DNA from: Ectothiorhodospiraceae bacterium
Lineage (GTDB): Bacteria; Pseudomonadota; Gammaproteobacteria; HK1
DNA: 64,000 nucleotides
Assembly (NCBI GenBank): GCA_024234875.1
Contig: JACKNM010000022.1
Span: forward strand, 12,143-76,142
Direction of reading: 5' to 3'
The first letter of the stretch is position 1. Every line of letters starts with the position of its first letter. The position numbers were made by a program, and so were the translations under genes. Positions 44,944 to 54,858 of the stretch are shown piece by piece. The notes under the pieces were generated by a model. It made no database searches. It saw nothing but the letters and a program-made list of their open reading frames with translations, and was not told the DNA's origin.

Positions 44944-46058
44944 ACGCGGCCTCGAGAGCAGGAAGATCGCCCGCCGCCATGTCTCCTCCACGTGACATCG
45001 ACCTGCCCCGCCTCGCCATGCCCGAGCCCGCGCGCTTCCTCGCCGAGCACGTGCACGGGGCTCGCCCCGCGATCTTCACCGACCTGTTCGCCGGTGAGGC
45101 GTTGCGTGGTCTCGGCGACGAGGACGCGGTCCGGCGGTCGCTCGGCGACATGGCGATCTCGCTCAAGGAGGAGTTCACCACCAACGTGCTGCGCAACGGC
45201 TTGCGGCTCGATCGCAATCCACCGCGCCCGAGCACCGTCGCCGACTACCTCGACGCGATCCGCCGAGACCCGTCGACACGGATGATGTGCACCGAGATGG
45301 TCACGCCCGAGCCGGTGCGCGCGCTGTTCTCGCCGCCGGCGCAGGCGGCCGGGCTCGGCGATCCGGACGACACGCTGTCGCTGCTCTTTCTCGGCAACTC
45401 CGGCAACTTCGCCAGCCTGCACTTCGACGGCGACTACCGTCACGTGCTGCTGTACCAGGTCTTCGGCGAGAAGCGGGTGGTGCTGGTGCCGCCGTGGGCG
45501 ACCGCGCGCCTGCACCCGGTGCTCAACTTCTCCACCGTGCAGCTCGGCGCGCTCGCGCTCGACGAGCTGCTCGGCTTCGTGCGCTACGTCGGCGGATGGA
45601 CCGGCGTGCTCCGCGCCGGCGAGGCGCTGTTCTTCCCCGCCTGCTGGTGGCATTACCTCGGATACGACACCACCGCGATGTCGGTGAGCTGGCGCTTCGG
45701 CCGCAACGCCGAGCGGCGCTTCCTGGCCAAGCGCTGCCACATGAGCCCGGTCATGCTGCGGCTCGCCGACCTGCTCGACGATCGGCCCGAGCAGGATCCG
45801 GGGATCGGGTCGTGGTTCGACGCGATCCGGTCCGAGCACGCCAAGCTCCATCCGAACGCGCTGGCCAAGGCGCGGGCCCTGGACGCGGTGGCCATGGCGG
45901 CGCTGCGCGAGCTCCGGCCCGAGGAATCCACCACCGCTGCACTGGTGGAGCTTCCCGAGGGTGCGGTGGCGGCGGCGTTCGCCGCCGAGGCGATGCGTGC
46001 CTATCCGAACGTGAGCGCGTTCGCGTCCGGGTTCTCGGGTTGGGAACGTCTTGGCTGA
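44940..46058 (+). CDS. JmjC/cupin-8 domain oxygenase
   Basis: A 372-residue (from GTG 44940) cupin-like protein of the FIH/JmjC group. The iron triad is His161-x-Asp163 ('NFASLHFDGDYRHVLLYQVFGEKRVVLVPP') and His238 ('ALFFPACWWHYLGYD'), with the usual 2-oxoglutarate region between. GTG 44940 overlaps the previous stop; ATG 44979 is an alternative start. Members hydroxylate Asn, Asp, His or Lys side chains in proteins and peptides. It lies between oxygenase copy 2 and the epimerase gene, so it is another likely RiPP hydroxylase. The C-terminal helical ~100 residues probably dimerise. Confidence 0.78.
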   Translation: MNAASRAGRSPAAMSPPRDIDLPRLAMPEPARFLAEHVHGARPAIFTDLFAGEALRGLGDEDAVRRSLGDMAISLKEEFTTNVLRNGLRLDRNPPRPSTVADYLDAIRRDPSTRMMCTEMVTPEPVRALFSPPAQAAGLGDPDDTLSLLFLGNSGNFASLHFDGDYRHVLLYQVFGEKRVVLVPPWATARLHPVLNFSTVQLGALALDELLGFVRYVGGWTGVLRAGEALFFPACWWHYLGYDTTAMSVSWRFGRNAERRFLAKRCHMSPVMLRLADLLDDRPEQDPGIGSWFDAIRSEHAKLHPNALAKARALDAVAMAALRELRPEESTTAALVELPEGAVAAAFAAEAMRAYPNVSAFASGFSGWERLG

Positions 46059-47586
46059 GGCAGCGCTCGGCGCGGCGCCCATCGACGACGGACCGGATGC
46101 GCTGGCCACGGTGCGCCTGCTCGCGGCGCGCGGCTCGCACGCCGCACTCGGCGAGCTCGTCGACGCACCGGAGCCGCTGGCGCGAAGGCGCCTCTCAGAC
46201 GTTGCCTGGCTGAAGCGCCTCGGCGAGTGCTTTTGCGGCGATCCCGGGTTCCGAGCGGACTTCCTGGCCGCCCCCGAGCGCGCGGCGCGAGCACGCGGAC
46301 TGCGGGTGGCGCCGGAGGATCTGAACGCCTTCCACGCGGCCCAGGGCGGGTCCGACGAGGACGACCCACGTGCGCGGTGGACCGAGAACATGCACGCGCT
46401 GTGGGAGCTCACCCGCGCCGGGCTCGACTGCGAGGGTTGGAATGCGGCGGCGCAGTCCGGCGCGCGACCCGGGGGCGAGCACTATCGGCGATGGCGGGCG
46501 CGCTGCCGCGCTCGTGAGCGTTACGACTTCCCGCCGCACGTCGCCGGCTTCTATCGCCCCGTGGTCGCGGTGGAGCTCGCCAGTGGCTGCTCCGTCGGCT
46601 GCTGGTTCTGCGCCATCTCGGCCGATGGTCTGCGTGCGACCGCCGAGCTCGGCGCCGCCGAGCGCGCCGAGTGGCACGCGGTCGTCGACGTTCTCGAGCG
46701 GACCCTCGGTGCGTCGTCGGCAGCTGCAATCTGCTACTGGGCGACCGATCCGCTCGACAACCCGAGCTACGAGTCGTTCCTCGAGGCGTTCCATGCGCGC
46801 ACCGGCGCATGGCCGCCGACGGTGACCGCGCTGGCCGCGCGTCAGCCCGAGCGGGTGGCACGCATCCTCGCCCGCGCGGCGCGGCACGGCTGCCTGTCGA
46901 ACGAGCTGTCGGTCCTGTCGGTGGCGGACCTGCGACGGCTGCACGCGGCATTCCGGCCCGAGGACCTGCTGTTCACCCCGCTCGTGCTGCAGGGGCGTGG
47001 TGCCCACCAGTTCGTCGCCTATCCGCGTGCCGTCCCGGCGCGCAAGGTGCTGGCCGGTCGGGTGCGCGAGGCGGCAGCGCGCGGGAACGCGATGGCGCGG
47101 GAGGCGCAGCCGGGGTCGATCGCGTGTGTCGTCGGTTTCTTGCTGAACCTGGTCGAGCGTCGAGTGCGCCTCATTCGGCCCTGCACCGCCGACGCGCGTT
47201 GGCCCCTCGGCTACGTGGTGCTGGACGAGGCGCGGTACGCAGATGCGCCGGAGCTCGAGGCACGCATCACGGCGATGACGTCGCGCTGGATGTCGGCGGA
47301 GCTGCCGGACGACCGGGTCATCGGCTTCGACCACGGCCTCGAGTTCCGCGTGCTGCCGAACGGCTTCGAGCTGCGCGGTGCGTGGCAGACCCGCCGCTTC
47401 GTCGACCGGCTTCGGCTGCCCGGGCGCCCGTCGTGGCTGGCGATCGGAGTGCTCGTGAATGCGGGCGACGCGAGCGCGAGCACCATCGCTCGCCGTCTCG
47501 CGGCGGGTGGGATCGACGCCGCTGCGGTGTCGGAGGCGCTCGGCGTGCTCTACGATGCCGGCGTGCTCGCCCTCGATGCGAGGTGA
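46051..47586 (+). CDS. PoyD-type radical SAM peptide epimerase
   Basis: A 511-residue radical SAM protein from TTG 46051 (GGGA upstream, 8-base overlap with the previous gene). Cysteines 180, 184 and 187 in 'ELASGCSVGCWFCAISADGL' bind the 4Fe-4S cluster; the 'SGCSVGCWFC' context is the signature of the RiPP amino-acid epimerases (PoyD, OspD), which turn L- into D-residues. The N-terminal part (59-92, 'DPGFRADFLAAPERAARARGLRVAPEDL') looks like the leader unit of the precursor. The C-terminal ~90 residues are a winged-helix-like domain. Together with the NHLP leader, this places the locus with the proteusins. Confidence 0.85.
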   Translation: MAEAALGAAPIDDGPDALATVRLLAARGSHAALGELVDAPEPLARRRLSDVAWLKRLGECFCGDPGFRADFLAAPERAARARGLRVAPEDLNAFHAAQGGSDEDDPRARWTENMHALWELTRAGLDCEGWNAAAQSGARPGGEHYRRWRARCRARERYDFPPHVAGFYRPVVAVELASGCSVGCWFCAISADGLRATAELGAAERAEWHAVVDVLERTLGASSAAAICYWATDPLDNPSYESFLEAFHARTGAWPPTVTALAARQPERVARILARAARHGCLSNELSVLSVADLRRLHAAFRPEDLLFTPLVLQGRGAHQFVAYPRAVPARKVLAGRVREAAARGNAMAREAQPGSIACVVGFLLNLVERRVRLIRPCTADARWPLGYVVLDEARYADAPELEARITAMTSRWMSAELPDDRVIGFDHGLEFRVLPNGFELRGAWQTRRFVDRLRLPGRPSWLAIGVLVNAGDASASTIARRLAAGGIDAAAVSEALGVLYDAGVLALDAR

Positions 47587-47645
47587 GCGACGGCGCGCCG
47601 GGGTGGAAGGTCGCGCTCGAGTCTGGCGGCAGGGGAGACGAGACG

Positions 47646-48182
47646 ATGCGAAAGGCGCTGTTCATCCTCGGCGATCTGTCCGACTCGGACCTGGACTGGC
47701 TGTCGCAGGTCGGGCGTCGAGTCAGCCACGTCGCCGGCGACCACCTGATTCGGGCCCGCGAGCCGGTGTCGGACATCTTCATCCTGCTCGAGGGGCGGCT
47801 CACGGTGCAGGACGCCAGTGGTCGCCAGGTGGTGGCGAGCCTCTACCCGGGTGAGATCGTGGGCGAGCTCTCGTTCCTCGACAGCCGGCCGCCGAACGCA
47901 TCGGTGGTCGCGGCCGAGCGCGTGGTCGCCCTCGCCATCTCGCGTGAGCTACTGCGCGCCCGGCTGGAGAGCGACTCCAAGTTCGCCGCCCATTTCTACC
48001 GCGCGCTGGGCGTCTTCCTCGCGAGTCGCCTGCGTCAGACGATGGGCCGGCTCGGCTTCGGTGCCGGTGACGCCCTGGAGGACGACGAGTCGGTCGACGA
48101 GCTGGACCCGGAGCTGCTCGACCAGACCGCGCTCGCCGGGCGCCGCTTCGAGCGGCTGCTCGCGCGGTTCCGCTCGGGTTGA
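47646..48182 (+). CDS. Stand-alone cyclic-nucleotide-binding domain protein
   Basis: A 178-residue protein consisting of a cNMP-binding beta-roll ('GDHLIRAREPVSDIFILLEGRLTVQDASGRQVVASLYPGEIVGELSFLDSRPPNASVVAAERVVALAI') followed by one long helix and an acidic tail. There is no DNA-binding domain. The start at 47646 is chosen for GGGGAG eight bases upstream; a GTG at 47583 overlapping the previous stop is possible. Such proteins recur in NHLM-type export operons. A role in gating export by a nucleotide signal is inference only. Confidence 0.8.
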   Translation: MRKALFILGDLSDSDLDWLSQVGRRVSHVAGDHLIRAREPVSDIFILLEGRLTVQDASGRQVVASLYPGEIVGELSFLDSRPPNASVVAAERVVALAISRELLRARLESDSKFAAHFYRALGVFLASRLRQTMGRLGFGAGDALEDDESVDELDPELLDQTALAGRRFERLLARFRSG

Positions 48183-48206
48183 TTCGGGTGACGAGGACCT
48201 CTCGGC

Positions 48207-49649
48207 ATGGCGAGTGACGACCAGCGCAAGATCTTCCGCCAACAGGCGCTCGAGCAGCTGTCGTCGCCCGAGCAACTCGACCAGCTCCTGCAGGTCACCA
48301 GCCGCAAGAGCTGGATCGCGATCGGAACCCTGGCGGCGGGCGTGCTGGCGGCGCTGGTGTGGAGCGTGCTCGGTCAGATCCCGATCACCGTCGACGGCAC
48401 CGGAATCCTGGTCCACCCACGCCGCGTGGTGTCGCTCCAGAGCCCCGCCTCGGGCCGGATCGTGTCGTTGGACGTCGCGGTCGGCGACGAGGTCCGACGT
48501 GGGGACGTGATCGCCACCATCAGCCAGCCGGAGCTCGCGCAGCAGCTCGAGCAGGAACGGGTGCGTCTCACCGAGACGCGCAGCCGCAACACCCAGACCT
48601 CCGCCATGGCCGGTCAGCGCCTGAAGCTGCAGCGCGAGGGCATCGAGCGCAAGCGGGCGCTGCTGCGTGACCGCATCGCGTCGCTGCAGTCGTCGGCCGA
48701 CACCCAACGCCAGCGATCCGAGCGTTACGTGGCCGAGCAACGCGCGAACGTGATGCAGACCCGCAAGGTGCAGGAGACGGTCGGCAAGGCGCTGGAGGAA
48801 CGCTACCGCAGCTACCTGGAGCTGAAGAAGGAGGGTCTGAGCTCGCAGGACGTGGTCCTCGACGCACGCCAGCGCGTGCTCGACAACCAGCTCCAGCGCG
48901 CCGACCTCGACCTCCAGATCCAGCAGATCGAGCTGCGACGGCTGGAGGCGGAGGAGCGCTACCAGCAGCAGATGGATCAGGTCGAGGAGCTGCGTGCGCA
49001 GCTCCAGGACCTCGACATCGAGGAGGCCCAGCTCGCCCAGCAGGAGATCGAGACCTCGGCCGATCGCGAGCTCCGCATCCAGGAGCTACAGCGCAACATC
49101 GAGCGGCTGGAGGCGGAGCTCGCCGGCAAGGGGCAGGTGACCAGCGAGTTCACCGGACGGGTGCTCGAGGTCACCGTCGGCCCCGGCCAGATCGTCGCCG
49201 CCGGCCAGCGCATCGGCGCGGTCGAGGCCATCGACCCGGAAGGGAAGCTGGTCGGTGTCGCCTACTTCTCGGTCGGTGACGGCAAGAAGATCGTCGAGGG
49301 CATGGAGGTTCGGATCACGCCGTCGACGGTCGAGCGTGAGCGCTTCGGCAGCATGAAGGCGGTGGTCACCAGCGCCTCGACGTTCCCGGTGACCACCGAC
49401 GCGGTGGCGAGCGTGATCGGGCACCGGGAGGTGGCCGGCGAGCTGACCCAGGGGACGAGCCGGATCCAGGTCTTCGCCGAGCTCGAGAGCGACCCCGCGA
49501 CCGCCACCGGCTATCGCTGGACCTCCGGTGGAGGGCCTCCGGACCCGGTGACCGCCGGGACCACCACCGCGGTTCGGGCGACGGTCGAGTACCGCCGCCC
49601 CATCACCTTCGTGATCCCAATCCTGAGGCGCTGGAGTGGAACCGGCTAA
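48207..49649 (+). CDS. NHLM system HlyD-family secretion protein
   Basis: A 480-residue periplasmic adaptor. It has a cytoplasmic N-terminus, one membrane segment (36-55), a biotinyl-lipoyl-like half ('VVSLQSPASGRIVSLDVAVGDEVRRGDVIATI'), a long Gln/Glu/Arg-rich coiled coil (~110-310), and a second lipoyl half ('GRVLEVTVGPGQIVAAGQRIGAVE'). It links the ABC exporters in the inner membrane to an outer-membrane channel, probably the TolC-like protein encoded at 57276-59441. It overlaps the following ABC gene by 14 bases. Confidence 0.9.
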   Translation: MASDDQRKIFRQQALEQLSSPEQLDQLLQVTSRKSWIAIGTLAAGVLAALVWSVLGQIPITVDGTGILVHPRRVVSLQSPASGRIVSLDVAVGDEVRRGDVIATISQPELAQQLEQERVRLTETRSRNTQTSAMAGQRLKLQREGIERKRALLRDRIASLQSSADTQRQRSERYVAEQRANVMQTRKVQETVGKALEERYRSYLELKKEGLSSQDVVLDARQRVLDNQLQRADLDLQIQQIELRRLEAEERYQQQMDQVEELRAQLQDLDIEEAQLAQQEIETSADRELRIQELQRNIERLEAELAGKGQVTSEFTGRVLEVTVGPGQIVAAGQRIGAVEAIDPEGKLVGVAYFSVGDGKKIVEGMEVRITPSTVERERFGSMKAVVTSASTFPVTTDAVASVIGHREVAGELTQGTSRIQVFAELESDPATATGYRWTSGGGPPDPVTAGTTTAVRATVEYRRPITFVIPILRRWSGTG

Positions 49650-51867
49650 GGACCAGACCAGGCCGAAGGTGGAGCACCGCCGCGTTCGCACCCCGACCAT
49701 CCTCCAGCTCGAGGCGGTGGAGTGCGGGGCGGCGACGCTGGGCATGGTGCTCGGCTACCACGGGCGGATCGTCCCGCTGGCGGAGCTACGGCGCGAGTGC
49801 GGGGTGTCGCGCGACGGCTCGAAGGCCTCCAACATGGTGAAGGCGGCCCGCCGCTACGGCATGGAGGCCAAGGGCTTCAGCAAGCGCGTGGCGGATCTGT
49901 ACCAGCTCGCACCGCCGTTCATCGTGTTCTGGAACTTCAACCACTTCGTGACCTTCGAGGGCTTCGACGACAAGGGCCGCGTGTTCATCAACGATCCGGC
50001 GAGCGGTCATCGCATCGTCACCATGGAGGAGTTCGAGCGCGCCTTCACCGGCGTGGTGCTGGTGATGAAGCCCGGTGAGGGCTTCGAGAAGGGAGGGCGC
50101 AAGCCGAGCGTGTTCGCGGCCATCGCCGAGCGGTTGGTGGGCTCGGGCGCGGCCGTCGCCTATTGCATCCTGGCCGGGTTCCTGCTGGTGGTGCCGGGGC
50201 TCGCGATCCCCGCGTTCAACCAGATCTTCATCGACAACGTGATCCTCGCGCAGCGCGTCGACTGGCTGCGGCCGCTGATCCTGGCGATGATCCTGGCGCT
50301 GGTCGGCCAGGCGCTACTGCGCTTCCTGCAGATGCGATATCTGCGCAGGCTACGCATTCGCCTCTCGATCCAGATGTCGACGCGCTACATGTGGCACATG
50401 TTGTCGCTGCCGGCGAGCTTCTACGCGCAGCGCTTCGCCGGCGAGGTGGCCAATCGCAGCCAGTTGAACGACAAGCTCGCGGAGCTGCTGTCCGGGCGCC
50501 TCGCCCAGACCGCGATCGACGTGGTCATGGTCGGGTTCTACGGCGCGCTGATGTTCTACTACGACGTCGTGCTGACCCTCATCGGCATCGCCTTCGCCGC
50601 CATCAACATCCTGGTCCTGCGCTACACGTCGCGCCGGCGGGTGGAGGCGAACATGCGCGTGCTCCAGGAGTACGGCAAGGCCCAGGGCACCGCGATGGCG
50701 GGCCTCCAGGGCATCGAGACGATCAAGGCCGGCGGCATGGAGTCCGGTTTCTTCGGTCGTTGGGCCGGGTACTACGCCAAGGCGACCAACGCCCGCCAGG
50801 AGCTCGAGCTGTCGAGCCAGGCACTCAGCTTCGCGCCGAGCCTGCTCACCTCGCTGACCACCACCGCGATCCTCGTCGTCGGCGGCCTGCGCATCATCAG
50901 CGGCGATCTCTCGATCGGCATGTTGGTCGCGTTCCAGAGCCTGATGTCGAGCTTCCTGTCGCCGATCAACAACCTGCTCTTCCTCGGTAGCACCTTCCAG
51001 GAGCTGCAAGGCGACCTCGAGCGGGTCAACGACGTGCTCGACCATCCGGCGCTCGAGCCCCCCGAGCATCACGACCTGGTCGGCGACGACGGGGAGCGCA
51101 TCGTGCGTCTGAACGGCTACGTCGAGCTGCGTGGCGTGACCTTCGGCTACAGCCCGCTCGAGAAGCCGTTGCTCGAGGGTTTCGACCTGACGATCAAGCC
51201 GGGGTCACGCGTCGCGCTGGTGGGCGGTAGCGGGTCCGGCAAGACGACCATCGCCAAGCTCATCAGCGGCGAGTACGAGCCGTGGCAGGGCGAGATCCTG
51301 TTCGACGGCATCGCGCGCGGCCAGATCCCGAACGACGTGCTGGTGAACTCCTTCGCCACCGTCGACCAGGACATCCAGCTCTTCGGCGGGACGGTGCGCG
51401 ACAACCTCACGCTCTGGGATCCGACGGTACCCGACGCCAATCTGCAGCACGCGTGCGAGGACGCCGCGATCATGGAGGCGGTGCGCGAGCTGCCGGCCGG
51501 CTTCGATTCCGTGCTGCTCGAGGGGGGCGGCAATCTGAGCGGCGGCCAGCGTCAGCGCCTCGAGATCGCGCGGGCCCTGGTCCACAACCCGTCGGTGCTG
51601 GTGATGGACGAGGCGACCAGCGCGCTCGACGCCGAGACCGAGGCGGTGGTGATGGAACGCCTGCGCATGCGCGGTTGCACCGCGGTGCTGGTCGCGCATC
51701 GACTGAGCACCATTCGTGACGCGGACGAGATCATCGTGCTCAGCAAGGGCAAGGTGCTCGAGCGTGGCACCCATGCCGAGTTGTGGGCGGCGCAGGGTGA
51801 GTACGCGCAGCTCATGCGCGCCGACCAGGAGTCGGACGTGGCCGTGGCGGAGAGTGCGACACCGTGA
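49636..51867 (+). CDS. NHLM ABC exporter with C39 leader peptidase
   Basis: A 743-residue half-transporter starting at GTG 49636. The N-terminal C39 peptidase has Cys30 ('LEAVECGAATLGMVLGYHG'), His103 ('FNHFVTFEGF') and Asp120 ('INDPASG'); it cuts after the double glycine of the leader. It is followed by six membrane segments (~165-440) and an ATPase with Walker A ('GGSGSGKTT', ~531), signature 'NLSGGQRQRLEIAR' and Walker B ('LVMDEAT'). It should remove the leader of the NHLP precursor during export. Coupled to the next gene (GTGA). Confidence 0.94.
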   Translation: MEPAKDQTRPKVEHRRVRTPTILQLEAVECGAATLGMVLGYHGRIVPLAELRRECGVSRDGSKASNMVKAARRYGMEAKGFSKRVADLYQLAPPFIVFWNFNHFVTFEGFDDKGRVFINDPASGHRIVTMEEFERAFTGVVLVMKPGEGFEKGGRKPSVFAAIAERLVGSGAAVAYCILAGFLLVVPGLAIPAFNQIFIDNVILAQRVDWLRPLILAMILALVGQALLRFLQMRYLRRLRIRLSIQMSTRYMWHMLSLPASFYAQRFAGEVANRSQLNDKLAELLSGRLAQTAIDVVMVGFYGALMFYYDVVLTLIGIAFAAINILVLRYTSRRRVEANMRVLQEYGKAQGTAMAGLQGIETIKAGGMESGFFGRWAGYYAKATNARQELELSSQALSFAPSLLTSLTTTAILVVGGLRIISGDLSIGMLVAFQSLMSSFLSPINNLLFLGSTFQELQGDLERVNDVLDHPALEPPEHHDLVGDDGERIVRLNGYVELRGVTFGYSPLEKPLLEGFDLTIKPGSRVALVGGSGSGKTTIAKLISGEYEPWQGEILFDGIARGQIPNDVLVNSFATVDQDIQLFGGTVRDNLTLWDPTVPDANLQHACEDAAIMEAVRELPAGFDSVLLEGGGNLSGGQRQRLEIARALVHNPSVLVMDEATSALDAETEAVVMERLRMRGCTAVLVAHRLSTIRDADEIIVLSKGKVLERGTHAELWAAQGEYAQLMRADQESDVAVAESATP

Positions 51868-54818
51868 AGCACGGCCGACTCGAGACGTTGATCGCCGACG
51901 GTCGGCTCGAGGCCCTCGGCGCGCGCGTGCGCACCGTGCGCGGTCACCACCCGATGGTGCTCGACGACCCGAGGATGATGTGGCTGGTGGTCGCGGGCAA
52001 CGGCGCGCTGCTCACCTCCCGCGTCCATGCCGGGCTCGCGGTGGGGCCGCGGCGTTTCCTGTTCGACACCGGTGCGGGGGCACCCCTGTTCCCGGTGTCG
52101 GACGGGCGGCCGGGCGACGCGCAGCGCCTGATCGTGGTGGCGGTGGACGAGCTGGTGCTGATCGAGGCGCCGCTTCGTCGTGCCGAGGAGCTGTTCGAGG
52201 TCGCCGGAATCGCGTTCTACAGCGCGATCGAGAACTGGGTCTACAAGCTCTCGGAGTTCGCCGCCGGCGACCTCGCCTCCACCGTGGTGGACCGATTCCC
52301 GCACCACGGCAAGTTCGGCCTTCCCGACGGCATGCGGATCGGCGCCGAGCGGGATCACGTGAGCTGGATCCAGGTCGAGGACGGGGCGGTGTGTCCGCTC
52401 GGAATCGACGAGCTGCGGGTCGGCAAGCTGCCGTTTCCGATGCCGATCGGCGGTGAGCTCTGGGTCGAGGCGCGCGGCGAGGTGCGCATGTTCGTGCGCT
52501 CGACCGACCATCGCGTCGAGAAGCTGCAGCTCCTTCGCGGGCTGGCCCTGTTCAACTCGCTGCTGCAGCGACGATTGCGGATGCTGGAGGCGACCGAGCA
52601 GGCGGCGGAGGCGGCACGCCTGCAGCATACCGAGCAGCGCGAGCGGCGGGTGCTGCGCGCCGCGCTCGAGGAGATGTCCTCGGCGCTCAATCCTCGCCCG
52701 CAGGTCACGGTGTCCGACGATCCCCTGCTCGGCGCCGCCAACGCGGTGGGCGAGGCGCTCGGTGCGACCATCCGCCCGCCAGCACGCTCCGAGAACATGC
52801 GCCTGGTGGCGGATCCGATCGAGCCCATCGCCCGCGCGTCGCGGCTGCGCCACCGGCGCGTGCTGCTCGCGGGCGAGTGGTGGCGGAGCGACTGCGGACC
52901 CCTGATCGGGTTCATGGAGGCGGACGGTCGGCCGGTCGCGCTGCTGCGCACCGAGGGGAGCGGCTACGACGTCCTCGATCCCGCCGACGGCACCCGGACC
53001 GCGGTCACCGCGGAGACCGCGCTCGACCTCGCGCCGCAGGCGATCATGCTCTACCGCGCGCTGCCGGACGACGTCGTGCGCCCGTGGCACCTGACGCGGT
53101 TCTCGTTGCGCGGACGTGGTCTCGACGTGCTGCTGGTGATCGCGCTGTCGGTCGCCACCACGTTGATCGGGATGATCACGCCGCAGGCGATCGCGCTGAT
53201 CATGGACAAGGCGATCCCCGACGCCAACGAGCGATTGATGCTCGAGCTCGGGCTCGGTCTCGTCGCCGCGGCCTTCGGCGTCGGCCTGTTCGGTCTCGCC
53301 CAGGGGGTGATCAGTATCCGACTCGGAATCGGCGCCGACGCGCTCACGCAGCCAGCGGTGTGGGACCGGCTGCTCAAGCTGCGGGTGAACTTCTTCAAGC
53401 GCTACTCCGGTGGTGACCTCCTGTCGCGCGCGATGGCGGTGAGCGAGGTCAACCACGAGATGAACGGGCAGACGCTGAAGTCGCTGTTGTCGAGTCTCGT
53501 CTCGTCGCTCAACCTCGGGCTCTTGTACTACTACAACAGTCGACTCGCGATCATGGCGCTCGGCCTGGGCCTTGCCGTCGCGGTGGTCACCATCATCGGC
53601 GGCTCCCTCATCCGCAAGTACTACCGGGCATTGATGGAGCTGCGCGGCAACTTCTTCGGGCTCGTGGTGCAGCTCGTCAACGGAGTCAGCAAGATCCGTG
53701 TCGCCGGCGCACAACGGCGTGCGTTCGCGTTGTGGGCAGATCGCTACGCCGAGCAGGTGAAGCTGATGCTGCGTGCGCAGATGCTCGAGGACTACGTGGT
53801 GGTGTTCAACCAGGCGATCCCGATCGTCAGCTCGATCCTGCTGTTCTGGATCGGCGTCAGCCTGCTCGGCGCCGGACCGACGGAGCCGTCGAGCGGCGCG
53901 GCGATGGCCGCTCCCGCGCTCACCGTGGGCGTCTTCCTCGCCTTCAACTCCGCCATGGGGACGTTTCTCAGCGGGGCGACGACCCTCAGCGGGACGGTCC
54001 TCGAGGTCATGGACACCCTGGTGAAGGCGCGGCGGATGGAGCCGTTGCTCGAGGCCGAGCTCGAGGTCGACGACGCCAAGATCGATCCGGGCGTGTTGCG
54101 GGGCGAGGTTGCCCTCACCGGGGTGGATTTTCGCTATCAGGAGGATGGACCGAAGATCCTCGACGACGTCAGCGTGGTCGCGCGGCCGGGGGAGTTCGTC
54201 GCCTTCGTCGGGCCGTCGGGGAGCGGCAAGTCGACCATCTTCCGGCTGCTCCTCGGCTTCGAGGTCCCCGAGGTCGGGCAGGTTCGGTTCGACGGCAAGG
54301 ATCTCCTCGGGCTCGACGTCGCCGCGGTGCGGCGCCAGCTCGGGGTGGTCATGCAATCGGGTCGCATCAACGCCGGGTCGATCTTCGACAACATCGTGAT
54401 CGGCGCCCCGCTCAGCATGGACGAGTGCTGGCAGGCGGTGGAGGACGCGGGCTTCGCCGACGACGTGCGCCAGATGCCGATGGGGTTGCACACGATGGTG
54501 AGCGAGGGTGGCACGAACCTCTCCGGGGGGCAGCGCCAGCGCCTGCTGATCGCGCGCGCGCTGGTCACCAATCCACGCATCCTGTTGCTCGACGAGGCGA
54601 CCAGCGCGCTCGACAACCGGACCCAGACGGTGGTCAGCCGGGCGCTCGACCGCCGGCGAGTGACGCGCATCGTGGTCGCCCACCGCCTGAGCACCATTCG
54701 CAATGCCGATCGCATCTACGTGCTGAGCAAGGGGCGAGTGGTCGAGGCCGGCACCTACGAGGAGCTGGTGCGCGGTCCGGGGGTGTTCGCGTCGATGATG
54801 GCGCGTCAGGTCGCGTGA
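51864..54818 (+). CDS. NHLM ABC exporter, second ATP-binding half
   Basis: A 984-residue protein typical of the long partner in NHLM systems. The ~400-residue N-terminal region (no peptidase motif; helical, with 'LRHRRVLLAGEWWRSDCGPLIGF', a degenerate C39-like fold) precedes six membrane segments (~425-720) and an ATPase with Walker A ('GPSGSGKST', ~783), 'NLSGGQRQRLLIARAL' and 'ILLLDEATSALD'. It probably forms a heterodimer with the C39 transporter encoded immediately upstream. The extra N-terminal region may hold the leader during export. Confidence 0.92.
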   Translation: MKHGRLETLIADGRLEALGARVRTVRGHHPMVLDDPRMMWLVVAGNGALLTSRVHAGLAVGPRRFLFDTGAGAPLFPVSDGRPGDAQRLIVVAVDELVLIEAPLRRAEELFEVAGIAFYSAIENWVYKLSEFAAGDLASTVVDRFPHHGKFGLPDGMRIGAERDHVSWIQVEDGAVCPLGIDELRVGKLPFPMPIGGELWVEARGEVRMFVRSTDHRVEKLQLLRGLALFNSLLQRRLRMLEATEQAAEAARLQHTEQRERRVLRAALEEMSSALNPRPQVTVSDDPLLGAANAVGEALGATIRPPARSENMRLVADPIEPIARASRLRHRRVLLAGEWWRSDCGPLIGFMEADGRPVALLRTEGSGYDVLDPADGTRTAVTAETALDLAPQAIMLYRALPDDVVRPWHLTRFSLRGRGLDVLLVIALSVATTLIGMITPQAIALIMDKAIPDANERLMLELGLGLVAAAFGVGLFGLAQGVISIRLGIGADALTQPAVWDRLLKLRVNFFKRYSGGDLLSRAMAVSEVNHEMNGQTLKSLLSSLVSSLNLGLLYYYNSRLAIMALGLGLAVAVVTIIGGSLIRKYYRALMELRGNFFGLVVQLVNGVSKIRVAGAQRRAFALWADRYAEQVKLMLRAQMLEDYVVVFNQAIPIVSSILLFWIGVSLLGAGPTEPSSGAAMAAPALTVGVFLAFNSAMGTFLSGATTLSGTVLEVMDTLVKARRMEPLLEAELEVDDAKIDPGVLRGEVALTGVDFRYQEDGPKILDDVSVVARPGEFVAFVGPSGSGKSTIFRLLLGFEVPEVGQVRFDGKDLLGLDVAAVRRQLGVVMQSGRINAGSIFDNIVIGAPLSMDECWQAVEDAGFADDVRQMPMGLHTMVSEGGTNLSGGQRQRLLIARALVTNPRILLLDEATSALDNRTQTVVSRALDRRRVTRIVVAHRLSTIRNADRIYVLSKGRVVEAGTYEELVRGPGVFASMMARQVA

Positions 54819-54858
54819 GCGCGGTGTTGGCGCCGGGCGGCCGAAGAGCGAGCACCGC

